Assembly: GCA_947626285.1 (NCBI GenBank)
Contig: CANQRR010000032.1
Coordinates: forward strand, 1 to 39,467
DNA: 39,467 bases
Direction of reading: 5' to 3'
From: an uncultured Lachnospiraceae bacterium
GTDB taxonomy: Bacteria > Bacillota > Clostridia > Lachnospirales > Lachnospiraceae
Positions within the stretch are counted from its first letter, which is position 1, and each line of letters begins with the position of its first letter. A model generated the notes under the pieces. That model had not been told where the DNA came from and did no database searches. It saw only the letters and a program-made list of their open reading frames with translations. Shown here in pieces: positions 20,912 through 29,631 of this stretch. The translations under genes and the position numbers were made by a program.

Positions 20912-23900
20912 TCACAGAGCGATCTCTTCTCCCAGATGGAAAGAATAGATGATGCGCTCCTTCACCGCACGGCCGGTCAGCCGCTCCAGCGCCAGCGCGT
21001 AATAGTCGAGCTGCACGCGGTACTTGTCCACGAGCGTCTGCGCGCAGTCCACGCGGTCCGTCTTGTAGTCCAGCACGACGATGTCGTCCCCCTCGATGAA
21101 ATACGCGTCGATGATGCCCTGCACGAGCACCGTCTCCTCACCGCTGAATCCGTCTCGGATCGTATCCGCGGGAACGCCCAGGACAAAAGGCCGCTCCCGG
21201 TACAGGACTCCGTCAAGCGCCGCCCGGCGCATCCGCCTGCCGACACTGCTGCGCAGGAACGCCCGGATGTCTTTCAGAAAGACCGCCGCCGCTTCTTCCC
21301 CGGACATTTTACCACAACTTATCATTTCTTCCAACTGTATTTGTAAGAAATCCGGTCCGTCCCGACCATCCGCCTGCGCAGGCCTCTCTTCTGCCGCGCC
21401 CAGCTCCGGAATTCGCCGGAAATCCAGATTCTCCATGAACGCATGGTAGACCGTACCTCTGGCCGCCCCGACGACTTCTTCCTTCTCTTTCCGGAAGGCA
21501 GGAATCAGCGGGATGACCGTCTCTGTGCGGTACAGTTCATCCATCTCCTCCTCTTCCGGCATCCGGGACAGCTTCTTCAGCTCTGAGACCGAAAGCTTGC
21601 CGGGAATCCCGGCGTCCGCCGCGTACGGGTATTCCGAATCAAATACCTTTCTCAGATAATTGCGCGCCCTTTCGTCGTAACAGGCGTCGGGATCCAGCTG
21701 CAAAAGCTCCCGCAGTCCCAAAGCGGCGTCACTGCTCTCCAGGCGCTGTTCCTCCGTCTCTTCGCCAGCGTCCGCGATCCGCCAGACGAACGGGGCGTTT
21801 TCCCGCAAAAGTGCGGGCATGACCCAGTCCAGGTAAGTGGACGCGGAGGAAAGCCATGCGTATGAGAGCTGTCCGCCGCGCTGCATGGCCGCAGTCCGCC
21901 AGCGCTCCATCTTCTTCTCAAGATCGCCCGCGCTGCCCGTCAGGATCAGTTTTTCCTTCGCGCGCGTCATCGCCACATACAGCACGCGCAGCTCCTCACC
22001 CAGACTCTCTCCAGTCGTCTTCTGCCGAATCGCGCGTTTCAGAAGCGTCGCGCGGCGCGTTCGCCGCTCCGCGTCCACATAGTCGCAGCCAATGCCGAAT
22101 TCCGGGTGCATCACGATCCGGCTGCGCGCATCGGATTCATTGAACTGCTTGCCAAGCCCGCTCACAAAGACGATCGGGAACTCTAATCCCTTGCTCTTGT
22201 GAATGCTCATGATCCGGACCGTATTCCCTGCCTCAGAGTCGACGTTTGCCTCCCCGTAGTCGACCTCATATTTTTTCAGATTCTCAATGTAGCGCACAAA
22301 ATGATACAGGCCGCGGTAGCTGGTCGCCTCGTACGCGATCGCCTTCTCCACCAGCATGTCGAGATTTGCCCTGCGCTGCTGCCCCGCCGGCAGCGCCTCC
22401 GCGTACGCCCCGTATCCGGTGACGTCAAGGATCTCCCAGAGCAGCAGATGTACCGGCGTGTGCGCGCATTTCTCGCGGAAGCGCTCCAGCGTCGCAAAGA
22501 AGCGCTCCAGCTTCTCTCTCAGCTGCTCATCTTCCCCCGCTGCGCGATACTCCTGGCAGCAGTCATAAAAATAGCGTTTCCGGGAGAAGATGCGGATCCT
22601 CGCAAGCTCCTCATCACTGATCCCGCCGATCGCGCTGCGCAGCGCCGCCGCGAGCGGGATGTCCTGCAGCGGATTGTCCAGGATCTGCAGGTAGGACAGT
22701 ATCGTCCGGATCTCCACTGTCGAAAAATATCCCTTCTGGGATCCGGTCACGCAGGGAATTCCCATGTCGGCCAGGACCTCTCCGAACGTCTCCGCCCAGC
22801 CGCTGACCGTGCGCAGCAGGATCACGATATCTCCATAGCGGACCGGGCGGTAAGCGTCCTCCTCCCGATCCCAGACGGTCGCGTTCCCGACCAGCTCCCG
22901 GATGCGCCATCCCACAAGGGCCGCCTCCTCGCGCTGCCTCTGACCGCTCTCAGCCTCCAGCAGAAGAAGTTCCGGGGTGAGAAAGTTCTCATCCGCCCCC
23001 TCCATGAATTCCGCGCCCGGATACAGCGCGGCATCCGCGTCATAGACGATCTCCCCGGGGTGCTCTGTCATGATCTGGCGGAAGATGAAATTCACTCCTT
23101 CCAGCACCTGCGGTCTGCTCCTGAAGTTCCGGTGCAGGTCGATGCGGCAGGCGTGTTTCCCCGCCGGTCCCTGCTTCAGCTCCTCCTCCCGATAACTGCG
23201 GTATTTCTCCATGAACAGCTCCGGCCGCGCCAGCCGGAAGCGGTAAATGCTCTGCTTGACGTCCCCGACCATAAACAGGTTGGGCTCGCCCCGCCCTCTC
23301 CCGGAGACGCTGTTCAGGATCAGCTCCTGCACCAGATTGCTGTCCTGATACTCGTCGATCATGATCTCCTCGAACGTCTCCGCATACTCCAGCGCGGCGG
23401 CGCCCGGAACTGCCCGCCCGTCCTTTTTCTCCACAAGAGCCCGCAGGGCCAGGTGCTCCAAGTCTCCGAAATCCACAAGGTTCTGCGCGGCTTTCTTCTG
23501 ATCCAGCCGCTCCATGAACGCTTCCGTGAGCCTTGTCAGCACGCGGATGATGAGTCCGCTCTCTTCAAATTCCCACCGCAGTTCTTCCGGATCCCCGTAA
23601 TAGTATCGCTTGCGAAGCGCGGCAAGCCCGTCCTTGACATCGCTCCTCATCGCCTGTACCTGCAGCTTTTTCGCTTCGCTGATGCTGTCGTCCTTTTTGG
23701 CGCCTAGCCGCGCGAACGGCTCCATCTGCGCAAAGGCGCGGGCGTATCTTTCGTAAACTCCATCCGCCTCACCGCCTGCGTCCGGCCCGGACTCTGACTG
23801 CAGGAGCCTGTCCAGAAGCTCAAGGTCAGATTCCAAAGCGCCGCTGTAGGGATAAGGTCCGTCCGGCTCCCGCGCGATCCGCAGCGCCTCCTCGGTCTGC

Positions 23901-24637
23901 TCGCGCATGTCCGACAGCAGCCGCACGGTGTCCTCCAGAATATACGCAAGCCATGCGGGAACTTCCCTGCGATCCTGCTTCACAGCCCCCGCGGTCTCCT
24001 GCGCTTCGCTCTCTTCCGTCTGTGTCGTCCCGTCGGCCTTCTCATACTGCTCCCGGCATTCCCTCAGCCAGTCCAGCGGCCAGGGCTGTCCGAGCGCAAA
24101 ATGATAGATCTGCAGAACCGTCTCTTCGAGCGCCTGATCTCCTTTTCCTGTCGTGAAGACCTCCAGAAACTGATGGAACTCTTCGTCCGCCTCCTCATAC
24201 GCGGCGTCTATCGTCTCCTTCGCCGTATCCTGCTCAAGAAGCATCACCTCGCCCGGGTCGGCGACCCGGAACGCGGGGTCTATGCCAATCGTCTGGAAAT
24301 GACTGCGCAATACATGGAGGCAGAAACTGTGGATCGTCGTGATCTTCGCGTTGTGCACCAGCACAAGCTGACGCTGGAGATGCTCATTCTCCGGCTCCGC
24401 TTCCGCACGCCGCTCCAGCGCGTCGCGGATCCGCTCCCGCATCTCCGCAGCCGCCGCGTTCGTGAACGTTACCACAAGCAGCCGGTCGATATCGACCGGC
24501 TTTTCCCCCGTGATCATATCCAGGATCCGCTCCACCAGAACCGCCGTCTTACCGGATCCTGCCGCCGCCGATACCAGAATGTTGCAATCGCGCGTCTCTA
24601 TGACGCTTCGCTGTTCCTCCGTCCACTTCACTGCCAT
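20912..24637 (-). CDS. addA: ATP-dependent helicase/nuclease subunit AddA (RexA)
   Basis: Large subunit of the AddAB helicase-nuclease, the Firmicutes counterpart of RecBCD, which resects double-strand ends and loads RecA. UvrD-like motifs: ILVSAAAGSGKTAVLVERI, VVTFTNAAAAEMRERI, MIDEYQDSN, MVGDVKQSIYRFRLA, LHRNFRSRPQVLEGVN, IMSIHKSKGLEFPIVF and VLYVAMTRAKEKLIL. A RecB-type nuclease domain lies near the C-terminus with VQGIIDAYF and VVLDYKTDRVD. The start at 24637 (MAVKWTEEQRSVIETRD) matches family N-termini. The longer frame to 24778 would run 91 bp into addB and adds a low-complexity, Gly/Arg-rich segment. About 1240 residues is normal. It follows addB by 50 bp. Confidence 0.95.
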   Translation of the reverse strand: MAVKWTEEQRSVIETRDCNILVSAAAGSGKTAVLVERILDMITGEKPVDIDRLLVVTFTNAAAAEMRERIRDALERRAEAEPENEHLQRQLVLVHNAKITTIHSFCLHVLRSHFQTIGIDPAFRVADPGEVMLLEQDTAKETIDAAYEEADEEFHQFLEVFTTGKGDQALEETVLQIYHFALGQPWPLDWLRECREQYEKADGTTQTEESEAQETAGAVKQDRREVPAWLAYILEDTVRLLSDMREQTEEALRIAREPDGPYPYSGALESDLELLDRLLQSESGPDAGGEADGVYERYARAFAQMEPFARLGAKKDDSISEAKKLQVQAMRSDVKDGLAALRKRYYYGDPEELRWEFEESGLIIRVLTRLTEAFMERLDQKKAAQNLVDFGDLEHLALRALVEKKDGRAVPGAAALEYAETFEEIMIDEYQDSNLVQELILNSVSGRGRGEPNLFMVGDVKQSIYRFRLARPELFMEKYRSYREEELKQGPAGKHACRIDLHRNFRSRPQVLEGVNFIFRQIMTEHPGEIVYDADAALYPGAEFMEGADENFLTPELLLLEAESGQRQREEAALVGWRIRELVGNATVWDREEDAYRPVRYGDIVILLRTVSGWAETFGEVLADMGIPCVTGSQKGYFSTVEIRTILSYLQILDNPLQDIPLAAALRSAIGGISDEELARIRIFSRKRYFYDCCQEYRAAGEDEQLREKLERFFATLERFREKCAHTPVHLLLWEILDVTGYGAYAEALPAGQQRRANLDMLVEKAIAYEATSYRGLYHFVRYIENLKKYEVDYGEANVDSEAGNTVRIMSIHKSKGLEFPIVFVSGLGKQFNESDARSRIVMHPEFGIGCDYVDAERRTRRATLLKRAIRQKTTGESLGEELRVLYVAMTRAKEKLILTGSAGDLEKKMERWRTAAMQRGGQLSYAWLSSASTYLDWVMPALLRENAPFVWRIADAGEETEEQRLESSDAALGLRELLQLDPDACYDERARNYLRKVFDSEYPYAADAGIPGKLSVSELKKLSRMPEEEEMDELYRTETVIPLIPAFRKEKEEVVGAARGTVYHAFMENLDFRRIPELGAAEERPAQADGRDGPDFLQIQLEEMISCGKMSGEEAAAVFLKDIRAFLRSSVGRRMRRAALDGVLYRERPFVLGVPADTIRDGFSGEETVLVQGIIDAYFIEGDDIVVLDYKTDRVDCAQTLVDKYRVQLDYYALALERLTGRAVKERIIYSFHLGEEIAL

Positions 24638-24687
24638 GCCTTCATTTCCCGCTTTCCGCCTGTTGTTTTCGGCGCTTTGTTCCCAAT

Positions 24688-27600
24688 CTATTCCGCCTCT
24701 GTCTCCGCATCCGGCGCTTCCGCCGCGATCCGCTCCCACGCCTCTTCTTTCGTCAGCTGTGCCGTCCGTTTCCTGCACCTGCCCGGGATCCTGCGGTCGA
24801 ATCCGCAGACGTCCGCATAGGAGCAGTAATCGCAGGCGCTGTGCGTCTTGTCCTCAAAAGGCCTTGCCTCAATCGTCCCCCGGCGTATCTCCCCCGCCAT
24901 GTCCGTCAGCTTCTTCGACACGAACCCGGAGAGCCGCGCGAACTGTTCCGTCGACGCCGCGCTGGCCGCCGCTTTCAGCGTTCCGTCCTTCTTAAATCCC
25001 GCCGGGATCACCAGCGAATCGCCCCCAAGATTTTCATCCAGCATCCGAAGCACCCCCGGGTCGCTGTTGACTACCCCGTCCGGGCGCAGCTTCTTCAGCA
25101 GCTTTTCCTGCATCTGCGCGTCGGTCGCGTCGTCCTCCCGCTCCAGAACCGGATCGTCCAGATGGTAATAGAAGATTCCCGCCGGAACCACGTTTCTGTC
25201 GCTGTCCGCCTGCAGCCTGCGCTCCATCTCAAGCGCCGCGTTCAGATAGACGACGAGCTGAAGCTGCAGTCCGTAGTAGAGGGAAACCGGATCGAAGCGG
25301 GTCGTTCCCGACTTGTAATCCACGATCTTGACATACACCGTGTCGTCCGACTCCGCCGTATCGATGCGGTCGATCCGCCCCTGAAGCCGGATCTTTCCGT
25401 TTTCTCCGAATTTCACATGCACGGCCTCGAGATCTCCCGCGTCCGCAAAGGATATCTCGAACCCCGCAGGGCGGAATCTGCCCGCGCAGAGCTGCTCATG
25501 CATCGCCCAGGCGGCACGGCACAGGATCCGTTTGACCCGGCGCAGCGTGTACTCTTCCCGCGCGCTTCCGTGCAGCACGTCGGCCCCGCGCTCCTGCGCC
25601 ACCTCGTCTACGCAGTTTTCCATAAGCGCGCTCTGCTCCTCGTCCGTGAGATCGGTCCAATCCCGCCCGTCCCCCTGCAGCTTACGCGAAAACAACTCCA
25701 TCGCCCGGTGAAAGAGAATGCCGAGATCTGCCGGCTTAATGCCGTAGAGCTCCCTCTCTGAAAGGCGCAGTCCGTAGGAGACAAAGTGCGCAAACGCACA
25801 TGCGGCAAACTGCTCCAGCCGCGTCACGCTCGCCGTCAGCATTTCTCCATACAGCTCTCTGGAAACATGATAGGACAGGCTCTCCTGTCCGCCCTGCACA
25901 AACGCCGCGCGCAGAAGCTCCCGCACGCGCTCCCGATACGCTCCGTCGCGGAGATAAGTCGCATACAGCTCCAGCCATCCGACATCCGCTTCCCCTTCTC
26001 TGAGCGCCTGCATTCCGCGCGTCAGATACAGCATCCCGTTCTCCCGCGAGGTCACCTGGTAGACCGAGCTCCCCGCGTCCGGCTCCTGCACAGGCGTCAT
26101 CCCCGGAAACAGTTTTTCGATCACGGACACCAGATAAGAGGGGCGCATCGCCGTGCCGTCCCCGCCCACCGCGCACCAGGACAAGTACAGATGGTCCTGC
26201 GGCTTCGTCAGATTCTGGTACAGATAAAAACGCTGCGTGTAACTGTTCTCTCTCTGGGACGGCGCCAGCTCGACGCCCGATCCCTGCAGAAGCTCTCTCT
26301 CCAGATCGGAGACGATCCCGCCCCCGTCCCCGCGCGACGGCACCCATCCATCGTTCAGGCCGAGGAAAAACAGGACCTTCACATGCGCGAGACGCGAGCG
26401 CTCAATGTCCCCCACCTGCACCTGGTCGACGCCGGGCGGAATGATCCCGACCCGCGCTTCCGCGAACCCCGCGTCGAGGATCTCGGCGAACTCGCTCCCG
26501 CTCACCTTTTCATCCCCCAGCAGGTCCACCATCTCGTCGAGCAGCGCGATCAGGATCCCGTAGATCTGGCTGTACTCCCGCGCCTCTTCCCGCATGCCCT
26601 CCGCCTCAAGGGCCAGCTCCCGATCCTTGAGCCGCTGCTGCACATGGAAGGCTTCCAGCAATTCATACAGCGCTTCCGCATACTGCCGCAGCGTCGCGTC
26701 CTTCCGGCGCATTTCGCGCGCAAAAGGAAGGAGGCGGCACATCGCCCGCTCCCGCCATTCATTGCACTGCGCGAGTTCTTCCGGAGCCATATTCTCCGGC
26801 AGGTACGTCCACTCCCTCTCCCAGCGGCTGACGCCCCGGATCCCCGCGGCGAGCGCATAGTTCTCCAACCGGTCGATCTCCCGCGGCGTCAGGTCGAACA
26901 TTCCCGTGCGCAGGCAGCGGAAGACCGTCTCGCAGGAGAAATCCTTCTCTGCCAGCGAGAGCGCGCCGCGCACAAACTCCAGACACGGATTCAGAAGAAT
27001 ATGCCTGGTCTCGTCGAGAAACGCCGGTATCTCATACATTGGGAATATTTTTTTGATGTAATTGTCGTAGGAACTCAGATTGCCCGTGATCACGGCGATG
27101 TCCTGATAGCGGTACCCGCTCTCCCGCACAAGACGGCTGATCGTGCGCGCCGCGAAATGCACCTCCTGCGCCGGAGTCGACGCCGTGTGCAGGGAGATCT
27201 CAGCGCCCTCTGTCTTCAAAGCCGCGCCGCCCTTCGAAGCGGGCAGATATGGGTTCCGCTTCCTCCGGAACAGGTTCTGTTCCAGATGGCGCAGCATTCC
27301 GCCCTCACGAAAGCGCGGAAGCTCCGCTTTCCCCAGCACGATCGGCTCCTCGATCGCCGTGACCTCGCGCGCCGCCTCACTGACTCCGCGTATCATCTTT
27401 TTGCTCAGCGCAAACAGCTCATGCTCCCGGATCTCCCCGTAAAAGGTTTCCCGCGCATCGATCGTCACCGTCACCCATATGCGCGGGCACAGCGCGAGCA
27501 GTTCGCGCAACACGTTCATCTGCGACGGCGTGAAACCGGTAAACCCGTCAAAGGCAAGCGTGCTCCTGCGCAGAAGCTCCGAGTTCCCCGCCAGCCGGCA

Positions 27601-28152
27601 CAGCACGTCCATAAGCTCCTCCGGCTTCATAAACCGGTCTTTCTGATACTCCAGAAACGCGCGGTAGAGCAGGCGCAGATCTCCCAGCTTCGCGTGCAGC
27701 AGCGGCTTCTTTTCGGCAAACTCCATCATCTGCTGCATCTCAAAATCCGTGACCTCATACTGCATCAGCTCCGAGAGCATGGACTTGACCTCCGAGACAT
27801 AGCCCGGACGGTTCATCCGGCTCCCGAGCACCTGCAGGGCGTCCTTCTGCTCCAGCGCCACCTTGCGCAGCATCAGGTTCTTCCCGGTCTCCGTGAGCAC
27901 GCTTCGCCGGTCCGCCCCGACCTCCTCAAAAATGCGGTGCGCAAGCCGGCGAAAACTCAGGACATCGATGTTCATGATCCCGCCGTCCGGGTGCAGCAGA
28001 ACGAGATCTCTCTGCGTCTGCATCGTAAACTGCTCCGGGACGATCACGATATAGTTGCGCTCCGGGTGACGGCGCGACTCTGCGATCAGATTCTCATAGA
28101 GAAGATGTGATTTTCCGCTGCCGGAATTGCCGAAAATGAACTGGAGTGACAT
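24688..28152 (-). CDS. addB: ATP-dependent helicase/nuclease subunit AddB (RexB)
   Basis: Second subunit of AddAB, with a degenerate helicase part that recognises Chi and an active nuclease. Walker A is FGNSGSGKSHLL near the N-terminus. The nuclease domain near the C-terminus has QGRIDRID and KIVDYKSG, framed by cysteines that bind a 4Fe-4S cluster: one in EQFAACAFAHF, three in SACDYCSYADVCGF (C-x2-C-x5-C). Length 1154 is typical. The order addB then addA is the usual one, and the genes share a transcript. The region just upstream holds a solo end of the palindromic element and then copy 2. Confidence 0.95.
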   Translation of the reverse strand: MSLQFIFGNSGSGKSHLLYENLIAESRRHPERNYIVIVPEQFTMQTQRDLVLLHPDGGIMNIDVLSFRRLAHRIFEEVGADRRSVLTETGKNLMLRKVALEQKDALQVLGSRMNRPGYVSEVKSMLSELMQYEVTDFEMQQMMEFAEKKPLLHAKLGDLRLLYRAFLEYQKDRFMKPEELMDVLCRLAGNSELLRRSTLAFDGFTGFTPSQMNVLRELLALCPRIWVTVTIDARETFYGEIREHELFALSKKMIRGVSEAAREVTAIEEPIVLGKAELPRFREGGMLRHLEQNLFRRKRNPYLPASKGGAALKTEGAEISLHTASTPAQEVHFAARTISRLVRESGYRYQDIAVITGNLSSYDNYIKKIFPMYEIPAFLDETRHILLNPCLEFVRGALSLAEKDFSCETVFRCLRTGMFDLTPREIDRLENYALAAGIRGVSRWEREWTYLPENMAPEELAQCNEWRERAMCRLLPFAREMRRKDATLRQYAEALYELLEAFHVQQRLKDRELALEAEGMREEAREYSQIYGILIALLDEMVDLLGDEKVSGSEFAEILDAGFAEARVGIIPPGVDQVQVGDIERSRLAHVKVLFFLGLNDGWVPSRGDGGGIVSDLERELLQGSGVELAPSQRENSYTQRFYLYQNLTKPQDHLYLSWCAVGGDGTAMRPSYLVSVIEKLFPGMTPVQEPDAGSSVYQVTSRENGMLYLTRGMQALREGEADVGWLELYATYLRDGAYRERVRELLRAAFVQGGQESLSYHVSRELYGEMLTASVTRLEQFAACAFAHFVSYGLRLSERELYGIKPADLGILFHRAMELFSRKLQGDGRDWTDLTDEEQSALMENCVDEVAQERGADVLHGSAREEYTLRRVKRILCRAAWAMHEQLCAGRFRPAGFEISFADAGDLEAVHVKFGENGKIRLQGRIDRIDTAESDDTVYVKIVDYKSGTTRFDPVSLYYGLQLQLVVYLNAALEMERRLQADSDRNVVPAGIFYYHLDDPVLEREDDATDAQMQEKLLKKLRPDGVVNSDPGVLRMLDENLGGDSLVIPAGFKKDGTLKAAASAASTEQFARLSGFVSKKLTDMAGEIRRGTIEARPFEDKTHSACDYCSYADVCGFDRRIPGRCRKRTAQLTKEEAWERIAAEAPDAETEAE

Positions 28153-28180
28153 CTGGGTACCTCTATCGTAAGAATATTCA

Positions 28181-28202
28181 CCGGACGGAACTGTTCGGTA
28201 CG
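28181..28202. repeat. Solo terminal fragment of the palindromic element
   Basis: This 22-bp segment matches 18 of 22 positions of the outer end of copy 2 (28242-28263) in the same orientation, 61 bp away. The rest of the element is absent here, so it is either a remnant end or a short binding-site repeat. It lies 29 bp upstream of the addB start. Confidence 0.5.
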
Positions 28203-28241
28203 TTTATATATTCAGTGTTTAGTGAACTCCGTATGTTGTAC

Positions 28242-28374
28242 CCGGACGGAACCGCACGGTACCCTTCCTGGGAACTTTCCCGGCAAAACTGTAGATACAT
28301 GTTGGGAAACGGAAGACTTTCTTTTTTCAGTTTGTGCCGGAAAAGCCCCGGAAATCCCTGCGGTTCCTGTCTGT
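28242..28374. repeat. Palindromic dispersed element, copy 2
   Basis: 133 bp, five mismatches to the reverse complement of 16589-16721; the 120-bp core is 28248-28367. It lies between the AI-2E transporter stop (28385) and the addB start (28152). Like copy 1, it is between the 3' end of one minus-strand gene and the 5' end of the next, but in the opposite orientation. Confidence 0.85.
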
Positions 28375-28384
28375 GGTAATCTGT

Positions 28385-29539
28385 TTATTCGTCCTTTTCG
28401 TAAGCGGATGTCTCCACCGGGAGATTCTGTTTTCTCAGCGAATGCTCCGCGAGGCGCTTCACCAGATAGTACAGGGTTGCGAAGAGCGGAACGCCGACGA
28501 TCATGCCGAGGAAGCCCATCAGTTTGCCGAAGAGCAGCATCGCGACTGTCACGTACAGGGCGGAAAGCCCGGTCGAATTGCCGAGGATCTTCGGTCCGAT
28601 GATATTGCCGTCGATCTGCTGCAGGGCGATGACAAAGATCAGGAAGATGATGCATTTCACCGGTGAGACCAGAAGGATCAGAAACGCGCTCGGGACCGCT
28701 CCGATGAACGGGCCGAACATCGGGATGATGTTGGTCACGCCGACGATGACGCTCACCAGAAGCGCGTACGGCATCCGCAGGATCGTAAGACCGATAAAGC
28801 AGATCACGCCGACGATCAGCGAATCCACCAGCTTGCCCGAGATGAAGCCGCTGAAGATACGGTCCGTCTGTCCGACCGCCTCAAGCACGGCGTCGTTGAA
28901 GCGCTTGTTATGGCTGACCGCAAAGAACAGCTTGCGGCACTGCGCGATGTAGCGCTCCCGGTCCAGAAGCAGATAGATCGACACGATGACCGCCACGCCA
29001 AGGCTGACTAGCATGGAACCGATCGACAGCACCTGCGCGGAGATCGTGGAGACTGTGGAGAGCAGATGGGTCCGGATCCATTCCGTCAGATAACTCTCTG
29101 CGGATTCGATCATTTGCATCACCGCGGCGCCCGCCTCGCTGTCTGATTCCAGATAGACCCTCAAACGGTCGAGCTGAGCCTGCAGCTGTCCGGGCAGGAC
29201 CCTCACCAGCTCGCTGACGCTCCCGGCCAGCTGTGGCAGGACGATCGCACAGAACAGCGCCACCACGGCAAACGCGAAAAGCATCGTCACCAGCACCGCC
29301 GTGATCCGCGCGAATTTCCCGAGCTTTCCAAACGCCCGCTCAAGCGGCCGCGCGATCGGGGTCAGCAGATACGCCAGCACCATGCCGATCAGCAGCGGCT
29401 TGAGCGCCGACAGAATGACCGCCGCTATTCTTTGGATCCCATCAAACCTGAAGATCAGAAAGAAAAATACGATGGTCGCCGCCAGACTGGCAAAGATGGT
29501 CACTCCAAGCTTCCAATAATCCTGATCCTTCTTTTCCAT
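28385..29539 (-). CDS. AI-2E family transporter (permease)
   Basis: A 384-residue membrane protein of the AI-2E transporter family (TqsA/YdiK/YtvI-like), with roughly eight helices. Recognisable are LKPLLIGMVLAYLLTPIARP near the N-terminus, the re-entrant-type GVTNIIPMFGPFIGAVPSAF and the C-terminal LGMIVGVPLFATLYYLVK. Family members export autoinducer-2 or act in Na+/H+ antiport or lipid/spore functions; which applies here is unknown. The ribosome-binding region is unusual: a run of eight Gs (29550-29557) about 10 bases before the ATG instead of a normal AGGAGG. It has its own promoter at 29569-29597. Confidence 0.92.
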   Translation of the reverse strand: MEKKDQDYWKLGVTIFASLAATIVFFFLIFRFDGIQRIAAVILSALKPLLIGMVLAYLLTPIARPLERAFGKLGKFARITAVLVTMLFAFAVVALFCAIVLPQLAGSVSELVRVLPGQLQAQLDRLRVYLESDSEAGAAVMQMIESAESYLTEWIRTHLLSTVSTISAQVLSIGSMLVSLGVAVIVSIYLLLDRERYIAQCRKLFFAVSHNKRFNDAVLEAVGQTDRIFSGFISGKLVDSLIVGVICFIGLTILRMPYALLVSVIVGVTNIIPMFGPFIGAVPSAFLILLVSPVKCIIFLIFVIALQQIDGNIIGPKILGNSTGLSALYVTVAMLLFGKLMGFLGMIVGVPLFATLYYLVKRLAEHSLRKQNLPVETSAYEKDE

Positions 29540-29568
29540 AACTCAAATTCCCCCCCCAGCTTTACTCT

Positions 29569-29597
29569 AAATTAGCTTCTATTCATTCTGTGTGCAA
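29569..29597 (-). promoter_or_regulatory. Promoter of the AI-2E transporter gene
   Basis: Minus strand: TTGCAC, 17-bp spacer, TAATTT, about 30 bp upstream of the ATG. Four or more consensus matches in each box. Confidence 0.45.
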
Positions 29598-29631
29598 GAC
29601 CTGCACATCTGAATCTGCGAATCGCCGACAC

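Noticed and set aside
24638-24778. Longer N-terminus for AddA
   Set aside because: It would overlap addB by 91 bp and adds Gly/Arg-rich sequence absent from AddA proteins; MAVKWTEEQ matches the normal start.
25786-28110. 774-codon plus-strand open frame
   Set aside because: Antisense to addB, low-complexity Arg/His/Gln-rich sequence, no ribosome-binding site. Similar shadows at 18054-19544, 19578-20948, 16467-17894 and 29590-31176 were left out for the same reason.
28222-28602. 126-residue frame across the palindromic element
   Set aside because: It is a translation of repeat copy 2 running into antisense AI-2E sequence; the related frame at 16547-16756 reflects copy 1. No start signal or conserved domain.
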